A DNA stretch of 64,000 bases from Scalesia atractyloides (GCA_947069175.1 CAMTDV010000012.1:37356341-37420340); one strand, 5' to 3'. Numbered from the stretch's first letter, positions 32,009 to 43,920 are shown. Program-made: numbers and translations. Notes: a model not told the origin generated them from the sequence alone.

Positions 32009-33488
32009 TTATTGTAAAAGTAATACCCACCAAATCAAACGCGGTTTAGCATCTTTCTTCTCCATCAAGTAATGAACCGCACTATGATCCGAATACACTA
32101 TCACCTTGCTCCCCCAAATGTAAGACCGAAACTTATCCAAGGCATACACCACCGCAAGCAATTCTTTTTCTGTGGTGGTATAATTAAGTTGTGCCTTGGA
32201 AAGTTTCTTACTTGCATAATAGATCACCACCGGCTTTTTATCAACTATTTGACCCAAAACCGCTCCAATAGTGCTATCACTAGCATCACCCATTATCTCG
32301 AATGGTTTCATCCAATCCGGTGGATGCAAATAGGAGCTTGCACCAACTGTTCCTTCAAAGTGTTAAAAGCGTGCAAACATTCATTAGTAAAATCAAATAG
32401 AACATCTTTTAACAACAAATTACATAAAGGTTTAGTAATTACACTAAAACCCTTGATGAATCTTTGATAAAAACCCGCATGCCCCAAAAATGACCTTACC
32501 CCTTTAACATTTTTCGGTGGAGGCAAAGATGAAATTAACCTTATCTTTGCCCTATCTACCCGAGATGACATGACCCAACACAATACCCTCTTGTACCATG
32601 AAATGACTTTCTCCCAACTTAGCACCAAGTTTGTCTCAACACATCTTTTTAAAACTTTTTCTAATTCATCAAGGCAAGACTCAAAAGTTGGGCCAAAAAT
32701 GGAAAAGTCATCCATAAATCCTTCAAGTGAATACCCGACCATGTCTGAAAAATACTCATCATACAACGTTGAAAAGTGGCCGGTGCATTACACAAACCAA
32801 ATGGCATTCACTGAAACGCAAAAGTGCCATAAGGACAAGTGAAGGTGTGTTGGTCATCCGGGTGAATTGCAATTTGGTTATATCCTGAATACCAATCCAA
32901 GAAACAATAATACTTTTGACCTGGAAGTTTTTCAATAATTTGGTCAATAAAGGGTAGCCGGAAATGGTCTTTAGAGGTAGCGGCATTCAATTTTCGATAG
33001 TCGATGCACACTTGCCACCCGATGACCGGTCGGGTGGTGATTTTTTCACCGCTTTCATCTTTTATTACCTGAATGCTAGCTTTCTTTGGTACTACCTTTA
33101 TAGGACTCACCCAAGCATAGTCCGAGATGGGATAAATAATCCCCTCATCCAACCACTTAATTACCTCTTTCTTCACAACTTCCCTCAAGTTGGGATTCAA
33201 CCTTCTCTGTGTCTCAAAGGTTGGCTTAGCATCCTCGATGGTAACAATCTTGTGCATGACTATAGATGGACTAATGCCTTTCAAGTCAGCAATCGTCCAT
33301 CCTATAGCCGCCTTGTTAGCCTTTAACACTTTCAACAAACCTTGGTCTTGAGCCGCATCCAAATTGGAAGCAATGATGACCGTTAATATCTCATTGACCC
33401 CCAAAAACGCATATTTCAAATGGCTCGGCAAGTCCTTCAACTCCACTTTAGGTGGACACTCCAATGAGGGCTTCCTGTAAACTTTCAA
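32009..33488 (-). pseudogene. pol: Athila pol: reverse transcriptase and RNase H
   Basis: RT from 33488 down to 32308 in two frames: palm motif VCIDYRKLNAATSKDHFRLP near 33010 and the catalytic box FMDDFSIF near 32715, with both Asp intact. RNase H at 32329-32009: MGDASDSTIGAVLGQ, TEKELLAVVYAL and VYSDHSAVHYL, giving the expected acidic residues. A frameshift near 32780 and one near 32320 break the reading. This is the best kept pol in the window, but still not open. Confidence 0.87.
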
Positions 33489-33644
33489 TTTGATGGGTCC
33501 ATGGTGGACGCCCTTCTCAAACCGCCAAAGCCTCTTGCTATTGCTCTTCCACCCTCAAAACACACACATGTGCATGTTCAGAAACATCACAAACACACGT
33601 TTCCGGAGCATCTTTCTCATATTCATGGGGGTCACACCTGTCAA

Positions 33645-34181
33645 CTAAATCTGCCATGAAATACTCATCACCACCCAAAGAGTTAGAAACGTTAGTAAAA
33701 CATTTAATCTCATTTTCCTATGTCCAAATTCCATGTCGACTGTACCATATCGAAAATCAATAATGGCATGAGCGGTGTTCAAAAATGGTCGACCCAAAAT
33801 GACATATTGTTGTTGAATTGGGTCAACCGATGAGTAGTCCAAAACCAAAAAGTCCACGAGATAGTAAAATTCTTCCACTTTTACTATCACATGCCGCACA
33901 ATCCCACGAGGGAGCTTATGAGACAAATCGCCTAAAACAACCGTTGTCTAAACCTGTTTCAATGGACCAAAATTGTATTAGTCATATAAGCATCCCGGTA
34001 AAATACTTACTCCGGCTCCAAGATCTAGTAACGCCCTTGACATTTGAAAGCCACCAACTTGAATATTTATTAATGGCATTCCCGGATCTTGGAACTTAGC
34101 AGGAAGATCCCCTTTCAAAACCGCACTTACCCTCTTGGTTAAATCGACCCGTTTACTTTTTGTTGCCTCTTTTGAGTACAT
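33645..34181 (-). pseudogene. pol: Athila pol: aspartic protease
   Basis: Frame 34181-33978 ends with SRALLDLGAGVSILP, the active-site motif of Athila-type proteases (DLGA). The second half, 33926-33645, has VILGRPFLNTAHAIIDFRYG. A frame change lies between. Followed downstream (lower coordinates) by RT. Confidence 0.8.
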
Positions 34182-34390
34182 ATGTGTTTAAAAATTTAGC
34201 GTAAGTGGGTACTTCTTTTATTTCCTCAAGTAAAGGAATATTTACTTTTACTTGTTTAAATACCTCTCACATTTCTTCTTTTTGGGGACCCCTTTTTGAA
34301 ATAATATTTTTCTTACCCGGGTCGACTAAAGCCGAAGGAAATGGGACTTGACTTGACCCCACTCTTTATCTTTCTCATTCAAAAGTTCAT

Positions 34391-36416
34391 TCAATCCTGG
34401 TTTTTCAAATTCTTTTTCAAAAGTAGGTTCTTTAGAAACATTAGTGGGTGAGGAATCTTCCTCTTAGTTTTGTATTCTTTACCACTTCTCAAAACACTAA
34501 CATGGTTAATAGGAATATTACGAGAAGAACTATGGGAAGGATTTACCTTGGTGTCGCTTGGCAATTGGCCCTTGTTCTTTTTCAAATCGAGCACTTTGGT
34601 TGCAAGTTGACCCGTTTAAGTGGTCAATGATTGGATAGCTTTGTCACGGATTTCATCTTTTTGCATGCGAACCTCATCAAGCTGATTTCTCCTTTGCATG
34701 TCTTGTTGCATCATCTTTAACATGTCCACGAATTCATTTCCACTTGAAGTAACTTGACCCGAAGATCCACCTTGTTGATTACCCGGTTGAAATTGCCTTT
34801 GAAATCCTTGAGTGTTTCCGCCCCGATATGTACCTTGAATATTGAATTGTTGGTGCGTAACATAATTTCCTTGATTTCCTTGGAAATTAGGATTGGCTTG
34901 ATTAGCCGGATTTTCATAGTGAAAATTTGGGTGATTTCTCAACCTAGGGTGGTAGGTGTTCGATTTGATGTTAAAATTCCTACCGAACAAGTATCTGCTA
35001 CATGACCCAGTTCATTGCAATTAGTATAAACACCGTATACCTGGTTAGTAGTTTGAACTCCTCCATCATCCACGGCATGTACTTGCAGTCGTGTAATAAC
35101 ATGCCTTGCTCTCCATGATACTGGTGCTTTCCTCTTTGATGTAACCGACATTTGCTCCAAGAAAGCCCAATCGTCTTGCTCATAGTTGGTACCAAATGTA
35201 CCATTAGTGATTGACATTAAATCCGAAGCATCTTCCGAACTTAACCCCTCATGAAAAGCATTCAATAATTCCCAAAGAGAAATACCATGACGAGGACAAT
35301 TCTTAATCATCATATTAAATCCTTCGAACGCCTCATGAAAAATCTCACTCGGTTGTTGTTGAAAGCTTCTCAAACTCCGTCTTGCATCATTGGTCTTTTG
35401 AGCCGTGAAAAACTCTTCCAAAAACGTTTGTTGTATTTCAGCCCAAGTATAGATTGACGCGGAAGGCAATGTATAAAACCATCGTTTTGCCTTATCTTCC
35501 AAAGAAAATTGGAAAAGCACCAACTTAACATAATATGATGAGAAGCCTTGGCCCCCCATGATGTTGCAAACAGAATCATAAGCCTCTAGATAGAAATATG
35601 GTTCTTCCGTAGCCAACCCCTTATACTTTGGCAAACTTTGGAGGGCACTAGTATGAACCTCAAACGTTCTTCCATCTTGATTTTGAGGTATCACCACCGG
35701 AGAAGTGTTTTTAGTAATGATCGGTCTAAAATGAGCTTCAACTCCCCTTACCATTTCTCTATTATGCCTTCTTGGAACACCCAAAGGCACTCTTAGTTGA
35801 CCCACTTGCCTTTGTATTGACCTTTGAGGTGCAAACTGTTGAGGTGGTGATGGAGGCATTTGTTGTTGTGGCATTTATCGTTGAAATTGTTGACCTTGTT
35901 GAGGAATTTGTTGTTAAATAACTTATGGTTGTCTAACAAAATCTTGAACAGGTTCCAATTGTTTCCTTGATGCATACCAACTCCACCTTGAGTTCCCATT
36001 TGAGTTCCATCACCCCCCATGTAGTATCCTTCCTCTTCATACCCTTCAAACTAGTCCTCATAACCCTCGTCATACCCATCCCGATGTGCCCCCATAGATT
36101 GTAAATACGAAGGTTGTTGATATTGAAATCTCTGAGGTAGTGGTTGTTAAGTAACCGGGGTGGTATGGACTATTGGTGAGTTTTGGTAAGAAGGTGGTTA
36201 GTTTTGTTGGGAAGATGATTGCCCGGATGTTGGAAAGAAATGGCTAAATGGCGGGACAATGGATGATGGTTGGTAACTAAAAGTATGTTGGGTGCTTAGA
36301 GGAATTGTGGTACTTGTTGGTTTCACTTCGCTTGATGATTTAGGAACAACTATAGGAATTGGAGGAGGAGGGGTAGTTGGCATTGTTTGACCCGCAGTGG
36401 GAGTTGGTGGATCCAT
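34391..36416 (-). pseudogene. gag: Athila gag
   Basis: The start is probably ATG at 36416 (MDPPTPTAGQTMPTTPPPP), a Pro/Thr-rich N-terminus. The gag core lies in 35874-34939 (311 codons open) with LEDKAKRWFYTLPSASIYTW and FFTAQKTNDARRSLRSFQQQ. The knuckle near 35020 reads NCNELGHVADTC; its first Cys is Tyr. An Asn/Gln-rich spacer (34990-34616) and a Lys-rich tail follow. Stops between 36198 and 35874 and after 34939 break it. Confidence 0.83.
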
Positions 36417-36623
36417 GGTGTTTTTGGTGTAGTATTGTTCTCCCTACGTAAGACTCGGTTTCTTCTAAGCGTTCGTTCAATTTCAGGATCAAAGGCTAGC
36501 GGTGATGACTTTTGAGAGCCTCTAGTATGCATACACCTGTAAGTACCTGCACACTAATACAACCAGCGTAAACCTAAAAATAACAAACAAAAACTACAAA
36601 AGTTAACACACATTGCGCATTAC

Positions 36624-36641
36624 TCCCCGGCAACGGCGCCA
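36624..36641 (-). other. Athila primer binding site
   Basis: On the minus strand TGGCGCCGTTGCCGGGGA, a primer site often seen in Athila/Tat elements, lies five bases from the LTR end. Confidence 0.8.
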
Positions 36642-36646
36642 AAATT

Positions 36647-37765
36647 TGACGTGAGGTCGAAGTCTCACTCAAAAATAAAACAATTACACTAGATAGATAG
36701 TGGTAAATGGGTATCGAACACATGGAGTTTGTGGAAAATGCGTTTAATAAGTAGCTTTGCAAATTAACTAAATTAAAACTAGAATGCAGAAAAAATAATT
36801 CAATGATTTGGTTGTTTGGTTTTAAGAACTAAAATTAACTAAAAAGCACTTAACAAAGTTTTGATTCAGAGATGAGAGGATATGTTCTCCCTCGGTTTCA
36901 GGTTTCTATAAGTGATATGTGAAAGTTTAATCTGAGATGAACTACATAGACGTAGTTCGTAAATGTGCGTTTGATTGTGATAAAAGGGACGAAGTACTTG
37001 GATTACAAAACGCAAGTTAGTCACCTGATAACCAGTTTAGTATAGCTAACCCCGAATCCATCCCAATAAATCCTGATTGGCTATGGCACCAAGAACTGAT
37101 GATTCAGAATACGAAAATCAACAATAACAACAATTACCAAATCAAACTCATAATCACCATAATAATATAATCATAAAGATCAAACTACTATCTCAGAAAT
37201 AACATAAACAATCACAAAACATTTAATTCGAAACCTTAAAATCCGAGGGAAAACATATAAAGACTTAGCCACACATTGTTAGATTGATCATCGCTTTAAT
37301 TCCACTATTCATATGAATCAAAGGTAGAAAAACTATGAATGAAAAGCCCAAAATAGTGTTCCCTTACTCCCCAAAATCGCCTCTAACTAGTTCCAAACCA
37401 AAAACAATGATAAGATATCCCAAAAGTCACAAGTTTCAAAATATAAGTGGGCGTTACACATTTCACGTCAGGCCCCACCGTAAGCTACGGTGGCCACCGT
37501 AGCTTACAATGGTCATCAGATGGCTGCGGTAGACATATACTATCTTGTGATAGGGAATTGATGGACTGGGGCTACCGTAGCTTACGGTAGCTACCGTAAG
37601 CTACGGTAGAGTTCAGGTGTTTCTTCCTTGTTTGCATCAACTTTAGCACACCATGACTCTACAAGTTCAAATCTAGCCAAGCTCCTTCCAATACTTCATC
37701 TCCGCTCCTTTATGCTCAGTTGTACCTGAAATGACGAGCAAATCGTAGTTGTCTAATTCCTGACA
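36647..37765 (-). repeat. Athila 5' LTR (about 1.1 kb)
   Basis: On the minus strand it runs from TGTCAGGAATTAG (37765 downwards) to CCTCACGTCA at 36647, next to the PBS. The outer boundary is set from the TG start alone because the second LTR is not in the window. It contains two long perfect palindromes (37480-37507 and 37572-37609). Confidence 0.7.
37480..37609. repeat. Two perfect palindromes in Athila LTR
   Basis: 37480-37507 is a 28-bp perfect palindrome centred on GGTGGCCACC. 37572-37609 is a 38-bp perfect palindrome centred on GGTAGCTACC. Both are built from CCGTAGCTTAC words. They could form hairpins in RNA or cruciforms in DNA. Confidence 0.9.
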
Positions 37766-37859
37766 TTAACCCAATTATGTGTATTGTTTTAATACCGTTC
37801 ATAGTACTTAAGGGTTGTCCTACGGACCACCCATCACTTTTACAACAAATGGTGATGGT

Positions 37860-39800
37860 CAAAGTCCTGATAACTTATCTTTTATTCTTGATGATCTATA
37901 GCACATTGATCCCATTGACTTAGAGGAAATGGATATTTTGCACCAGGTGGCCCTACTTAGTATTAGATCAAACAATTTTTATAAGAAAACTTATAGGAAA
38001 TATCCAGGACTAAAAGGTACGTCAAGTGTGGGGTTGGATAAGTCATTGATAAAGTGTTTCAAGTGCAATAGATTAGGTTATTTTGCTAAGGAGTGTAGAA
38101 GTCAAATAATTAGTCTTGTATCATTGATAATATATCCAAATCAAAGACCTCAATCTGGCAATCAACAACACTTTTATCAAAATTCCAAAAATACCCTTGG
38201 ACCAAATGTACAAAAGACATCACATTTTTCTCAATCCTTAAGTCATGTCCCTGTGAAATATGTTCAAGCACCAGTTCCTCAAGTCCAATATGTTCAAGTA
38301 CCTGTTGCACAAGTTCAAGCACCTCTAGCTACTTCAACCTCTGCACTTGTAGAGGCCAAACAACAAAGCTTCTTTACACAAGGCTTTGTTGATTAGAGTT
38401 GTCTACCTGAGGACTTAACAGACGAAAATTTTGCTTTTATAGCAAAAACTACTAATGAACCTGTGAGTTTTTGTTTTATGGCACTTGAATCTATTGCAGG
38501 AGAAGTTGATCCTCAAGAAGATATAACTAAAGGTAAAGATCAGATAGTTGATGTTGAGAATGCAACTAACTTAATACAAAAAAGTTGTTTGTGAAAAAGT
38601 TGGTGAAGAAGGTGAGAAAGATCTTAATCCCAAAAGTTCCACTGATTGTGAAAGTGACTGTGCAAAAGAAACTGCTACTAAGGTATCTCCTCAATTTTAA
38701 AAGATTTATGTTCAAAAAAATGTATTATTGAATTTGCTAACATCAAAGGCGTAAATGAAAACCTTTTGGGAAAGGGTCCAAGTTAGTGAAATTCAAGTTG
38801 AAAATTAATAAAAGATCTTAAAACTAGACTAACTGAAATGGACCAAGAGATTAGTAGACTTAAGCATCATGCAAGTATTACCAAAGATCAGCTCCAAACT
38901 ATGATAGAAAAGTATCAAAGTTGCAAAAGGGAGCTTGAATCTACCCAAGTCACTTATGAAAAATGGGTAGAATCATGTGTTGGTTTTGAAATGATCCTTA
39001 ACCACAAACAAAGAGCAATGTGAAATTTGGAATACGGTTCAAGGAACCACAAAAAATGTTCCAAAGAAAATGATCACATTGACTCTTCAATGGTTGAGGA
39101 AATACCAACAAAATCAGGTGGTAAAGAAGTGAAAATCACATATCCAAATGGTAAAAATATTATTCTTGAAAAACCATCAGATCCATCACTAAGTTCTAAA
39201 AAGTAAAAATATGAATTTAAACCAATTGGTATGATGAATGTGATATTTTTTAAAATCTAAGCCAAATGATTTCATAAACCCTGACGGGCTCAAGGCACTA
39301 AAGGTAAAAATCATTTTTATTACTAACTTTCAAACAGAATCGGAAACATCTGTTTTAGAAAATAGAGACAAAAGTAATAAGAAAGATAAGACAACAAATT
39401 TGTCTTGTGACTTTTGTGAAAAGACAAATTGTATTAATAAAAATTGTTTTTATCTAAAAGCATATGATTTAAACAGAGGAAACAATATTTGTGAGTCAAA
39501 ACCTAAGTGCACCAATTGTGGTAAAAAGAATCATGAGACCTAATAGAGTTTTTATCTTAAACATTATGAGATCAGAAGAAATGAGGTGAAAGTCAAAACA
39601 TCTGTTGGTCAAGGAGTTGGTCCTACCAAAAGAAAACCACAACCAACTCCTGAGAAATATGAATCTATTCAAACACCAGTCACAAGGACATTGAACCAAA
39701 ATTCTGTTCACAGAGAAGTTCAAGTCACAGATGCCCCACCATCAAACAAATTTCCAGAGGCTATGGGTACCCACCTTATCATAGAGTGCCATACAGATAT
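37860..39800 (+). pseudogene. gag: Copia B gag
   Basis: LEEMDILHQVALLSIRSNNF (37924 on) and a CCHC knuckle CFKCNRLGYFAKEC at about 38057-38098 identify a copia gag of the same broad type as A. A Pro/Gln/Val-rich stretch (APVPQVQYVQVPVAQVQAP) at 38270-38325 follows. Coiled-coil-like DQEISRLKHHASITKDQLQT is at 38841-38900, and a second Cys-rich zone (CDFCEKTNC, CTNCGKKNHE) at 39410-39540. Many stops and shifts. Confidence 0.75.
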
Positions 39801-39954
39801 GAAGAAACTGTGAAATTGCCTCAAAAGCCAAGGGTACATAAATACCCTCATGGATATCATCAACTTATTGGAAATGGTCAAACATCTGTTGACCTAAGTG
39901 TTAAGGCACTTGCACAAAGTCAAAAACTAAGTTGCACAATGAATGGAAAGTCAA

Positions 39955-40620
39955 GTACAGAATCTTTCTCAAAAACTAAGTTACACAATGAATTTGTTAG
40001 GGGGGGGGGGGAGGTATGATGCTCAACTGGTGGGAGCAACAAGTTTAAAACCAAATTTTCCATCAGAAATGAACTTTTTCTTCCATACCGTCCTCGTTTG
40101 CCTCTCAGCCAAAACCACATCTTTTAATGAAATACCTTTGAAAACATAGTATCTGGAATATGTTATTTTGAGAAATGAAAATTACAAGCTATCCCAAACT
40201 TTGTTTATGGGTACGGTTGGGAAACTAAAAGCCAAGAAGAAAGGTATTTCCAAAGCCTTTCTTATGTTTTCAATACTTTTAAGCTATTATTTTCAAAAGA
40301 TTTTGGCACAAAATATTTTTGAACAAGGAGAAGCCATGCAAATGAAAAGTATTTCAAACGAAACATTTACAAGCATGATGACTGCTAAAAGTCAAGAAAA
40401 TGTTGATGATCAAAATGTTTTAGAAAACCAAGCAACATATGTTACAACATCTGCTGCTGAGCCCACTGCTCCTGGTTAACATATTGTACGACCCAACACT
40501 GTGGAACACACGCCAGTAATTTCCACACATACCACATCTAATCCTATCCCCAAATGCAGAAGGGTAACTCAAGAGGTTGAGATGCAAGAGATACCTATTG
40601 TAACACAAATGCAATAAACA
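39955..40620 (+). pseudogene. Copia B ORF3, middle to C-terminal part
   Basis: Begins near ESFSKTKLHNEFVRGGG, which resembles the end of the B' piece (ESFFKNELQHEFIKRGY at 41695-41745). It continues with FFHTVLVCLSAKTTSFNEIP (40076-40140), then ILRNENYKLS and MFSILLSYYF (40264-40293), the counterpart of the YPRF motif of A. A run of G (40003 on) shifts the frame. The C-terminal tail becomes Pro/Thr-rich. It is joined directly to gag, without pol. Confidence 0.65.
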
Positions 40621-40920
40621 AAGAGATGATACAATTGAAGATCATTGCCAAAGAGATGATATAATTGAAGAAAGTACCAATTCCAATGCAAACAAAGCTT
40701 TGGATTCTTTGTAAAATTGCCCAATTTTCACTGTCTGCAGGGAACACCTGTTTGCAATTTAAAAGTGCAAATAGTGGTTTCCTTAGCACAAATCAGCACC
40801 TAAATAAAAATACGAAAATATTTTCTGGAAATTCCCCAAAAGGATCATTCGTCAATAAAACATTAATATGTTGTTTCGAAAGTCCTAAAATTTCCTTCCA
40901 AATCATTAAAAGATTGTTAA

Positions 40921-41236
40921 AAAATCTCCAAAACTCTATTCAAAGGAGTGAAACATCTGTTTCAGTGGTTCAAAAACTCTGTTTGACCATTATCAACCAC
41001 TTTTTGCAAAACTGAACCAATGACTCATTACCCATTGTTTGATAACAAACAGAGTTTTTAAAACAGACTTTTGCCAAACAGTCCTTACATTACTTCATCA
41101 AAGGTTTTCTCAGTGGGGCCCAGTTTCTCTATTAAAATAAAGCTTTGTTTTGTTTTAACAAATACAGGATTGCCGCGTCACTCAAAAAGTAATCGTTGGC
41201 CACGTCATCATCACTTTTACATAAACCCTATAAAAA
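40921..41236 (+). promoter_or_regulatory. Word-rich upstream region and TATA box before ORF3 B'
   Basis: AACTCTGTTT / ACATCTGTTT words and their complements recur (40946-40959 is the palindrome GAAACATCTGTTTC; also 40975 and 41047). TATAAAAA is at 41229-41236, about 165 bp before the ORF3 ATG at 41401. The layout parallels that of copia A. Confidence 0.45.
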
Positions 41237-41400
41237 CCCATCTCTCAATAGAGTTTCACTTTACCATTCAAAAATTCATCAAATCAAAGCATTTCACAAA
41301 GAGATAAACTCCAAAATTGCAATCAACAATCATCACTTTCAATCAAAAGATCATCTATTCAAAAGGTTTTTGAAAAAGATTCATTCACATTTTTCATCCA

Positions 41401-41813
41401 TGGCACTCAATCTCAAATCACCTCACAACTACCTATCATATCTTGTCAAATATGACAAGAATACAGATTTTCACTCAATCATTGACACACTCTTAACATC
41501 CAAATACCACACAATTCTCACCATCGACGAACCTGTTTATCTAGATACTCCTCATAAATTTCCGGCTAATTCATATTTTCTACTTAGTGACAAAAAGCCC
41601 TTCACTATTACCTCAAAGGTTAAAGGAGAACTCATCCAGATAAATCCACGATCCATTTCCACAACATTCAACCTAAATGACATGGCAGGTATGGAATCTT
41701 TCTTCAAAAATGAACTTCAACATGAATTCATTAAAAGGGGTTACGTTACTCAACTGACGCGAACCAAAATGGCTCAAACAAGTAAAAACAATTTTCTAGA
41801 GGTAACCCAATGA
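41401..41813 (+). pseudogene. ORF3 B', N-terminal part
   Basis: ATG at 41401 gives MALNLKSPHNYLSYLVKYDK, 137 codons to a TGA at 41811. It aligns by eye with the ORF3 N-terminus of A: SKYHTILTIDEPVYLDTPH against SSRISYAVQADPIIYN, and ISTTFNLND against VRRVLSLGD. No signal peptide is evident. The product stops where the B piece at 39955 begins, so the two are complementary parts in swapped order. An upstream in-frame ATG at 41196 would add 68 residues. Confidence 0.6.
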
Positions 41814-41990
41814 ATTTTCAAAATAAGACCTTTTGGCGCGAACCAAAATGGTTCGAAAGAGAAAAACCAATGAATTTTCAAAATAAAACCTTCTGGCGTG
41901 AACCAAAATGGGTCGAACAAGTAGAAAAAAATGATTTTTGGTGGTAAACTAATGACCCTTAAAAAAATAGGTTCCTATGGTGTAAACCAC
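41755..41990 (+). repeat. Short tandem repeat derived from the ORF3 B' end
   Basis: GCG(C/T)GAACCAAAATGG recurs at 41758, 41837 and 41897, the last two 60 bp apart and each preceded by CCAATGAATTTTCAAAATAA. A fourth weak copy is near 41980. The first copy is within the coding end of B'. Confidence 0.75.
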
Positions 41991-43285
41991 AACGGGTCAA
42001 ATTAGTAAAATGCCAAGTATACACCTTTTTGGCAATAAACAATACATGGTTAGTTAAATCACTAAAAGGTAAGCCATGAACGCGTCAAATGCTAATGTTA
42101 TCACCATTTTAATGTGATATTTAATTATTTGTTCTTTAGTTTCATACTTACAGGTAAGCATAATGTATGATCATGCATTGCCAAGAATTAGAATGTAAGT
42201 ATCGCAAGGTATTGATAAAACCCGACATAAAACTATAAATTAAATTAGTGAGAGTACTATATGCTATGCTATACTTACATTGTCATTGACAAATATTTCT
42301 TTTCATTTCATCATCTATCTCTTTCGTAAACTTTAACATATATTAGCCACATTCAGTACTTCCTAGTTGACATGGACACTACACAATTAAAAATTGGGTT
42401 CTTCAATTGTTGCGATGTTGGAGTATTTAGATAACTTAAAGGCTGGCTTGGTGAATAAGCTATATTAACAACGAATATATATCAATGGGAAGCTTTGTAG
42501 TTGGGCATTGGATTAAAGCTATATTAACAGAAAATAAAAATAAAAACTAAATTCAATTCAACTTGTTCTAATTAACCATTGCCCTACAAAAAAAATTAAT
42601 AAATATATCAAAGAATATAACATAATGTTTCAATAAGTTATATTACTTATGCATTAATATTTTGCCTCAACTACGAATTGACATTACTAGGCCTTAGGAA
42701 ATCAAGATAATAGCACGTATTTGTTTTCTTGTCTGGTGGCTAACACCCAATGTCTTTCACCAAAACCAAAATCTAAATTAAGTGAAACAACTTAGTCCTT
42801 CCTTTACAAACATAAATTTAAATGGAAATTCAAACCCGAGATTGTAGAACAATAGGATCATTTCATTGTCCTTTTTTTAGACATTAATCTGCAACGCTTC
42901 TACTTGAATCACCGATATTTTTGGATTTCTCTTTAGGTTGCAATCGGGCTCAATTTACAAATTCCATGATCTTGTTTAAGCCCATTCTTGATTTGCTCGT
43001 ACAAGTACTTGTTAACATAAAAAAACTTCGGCTAAATAAATTGTGTTTTATGAACAATATTTAAATTAAATTTAAGCACTCACATCATATAAGAAGTAAC
43101 GACAGCATCGATCTGCTCATCCAATGCAAAATCTACTTCAAAAATCATCCCAAGTTAAGTATGTGTAACTCTCGTACCCAAATAGATCGTCCTCACGGTG
43201 CACTTTTATAGAACCTACCTTTGAAATTTATCCATCAACCATCATAGAAGTCATCATCAAACAACATTTTTTTCAATTCTTATCC
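41991..43285. other. Non-coding, nothing recognised
   Basis: AT-rich sequence without a usable ORF, repeat array or known terminus. Confidence 0.6.
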
Positions 43286-43920
43286 GTCACACCCCGCCAA
43301 GGAGGAATACACGAGTGTAACCAAAAAGGTTTTCGGAGCATATGATTAAGCAGATACTTACCTGATATAAAACCAAACATTTACAAAACATTTTACAATA
43401 GCAAGCACAAGGATTCTAATACAATCCTACACTAAAGGCTAACATGAGACTCTTCAAAGATTTCGGTATCCTAGCATGCATGTAAACTCAAATGTAGTCT
43501 TCCGGTTAGGTTGAACACCTAAAAAACATGCTTATAAACCTCAACATAATGTTGGCGAATTCACATGTTTGTTTCATGTAATGGTAATCCATTTTCATGC
43601 AAAGCATTTGTGTGAAAATCTTATAAGCCAATTGGTGAACATTCACAAATTATTTTCATGCAGTTCAATGTATGAAAATCAAGTACCCACATGAGGACAT
43701 GACTCACAAATCATTTTCATGCAAACAAATGTATAAAAATCTAGTATGTGCCCTAGGATTCACCTCATAAACCATTTTCATGTAAATAATATATGAAAAT
43801 CTATTATCCCCTTGAGGGTTCACCTCATAAACCATTTTCATGCAAACAGTGTATGAAAATCTAGTATTCACCCAAGGATTCACCTCATAAACCGGATTTT
43901 TGGTGTGTTTTGCTATAGAA
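43286..43920 (-). repeat. Antisense Ty3-type LTR fragment
   Basis: On the minus strand it ends GGCGGGGTGTGACG, close to the T1/T2 LTR end GGGGTGTGACA, and contains GAATTCGCCAAC with TGTTGAGG, close to the Tekay LTR words ATTCACTCGCCAAC and TGTTGA. No PBS is seen at the end and the other edge is unclear, so it is a scrap. Confidence 0.45.
43588..43905. repeat. Tandem array of about 60-bp hairpin units
   Basis: Five units with ATTTTCATGCA...TGTATGAAAAT followed by CACCTCATAAAC. Unit starts are near 43592, 43651, 43713, 43773 and 43833. Each unit has an internal inverted repeat (ATTTTCAT/ATGAAAAT). Confidence 0.85.

Larger units (their letters stand above)
31369..37765 (-). mobile_element. Athila-type Ty3 element (right part; split by T1)
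   Basis: Reads on the minus strand: LTR (36647-37765), PBS, gag (34939-36416), protease (33645-34181), RT-RNase H (32009-33488) and integrase (31369-31880), where T1 cuts it. The rest lies left of the window. The PBS type (TGGCGCCGTTGCCGGGGA), gag core and integrase zinc domain resemble Athila elements. It interrupts the gag region of copia B, which resumes at 37766. Confidence 0.85.
37766..41820 (+). mobile_element. SIRE-like copia B, rearranged remnant
   Basis: Starts at the Athila edge inside a gag and runs through a decayed gag (to about 39800), a middle/C-terminal ORF3 piece (39955-40620), a non-coding stretch with a TATA box, and an ORF3 N-terminal piece (41401-41813). Protease, integrase, RT and RNase H are missing. 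No LTR was recognised, so the right end is a guess. Confidence 0.6.

Noticed and set aside
34939..35874. Host gene (311 open codons on the minus strand)
   Set aside because: The product has the Athila gag core and sits between an Athila LTR and protease in the right order.
40001..40015. Polypurine tract and 3' LTR start at the G run
   Set aside because: The following sequence reads as the continuing ORF3 middle part, not as an LTR; the G run looks like a slippage tract inside the coding remnant.
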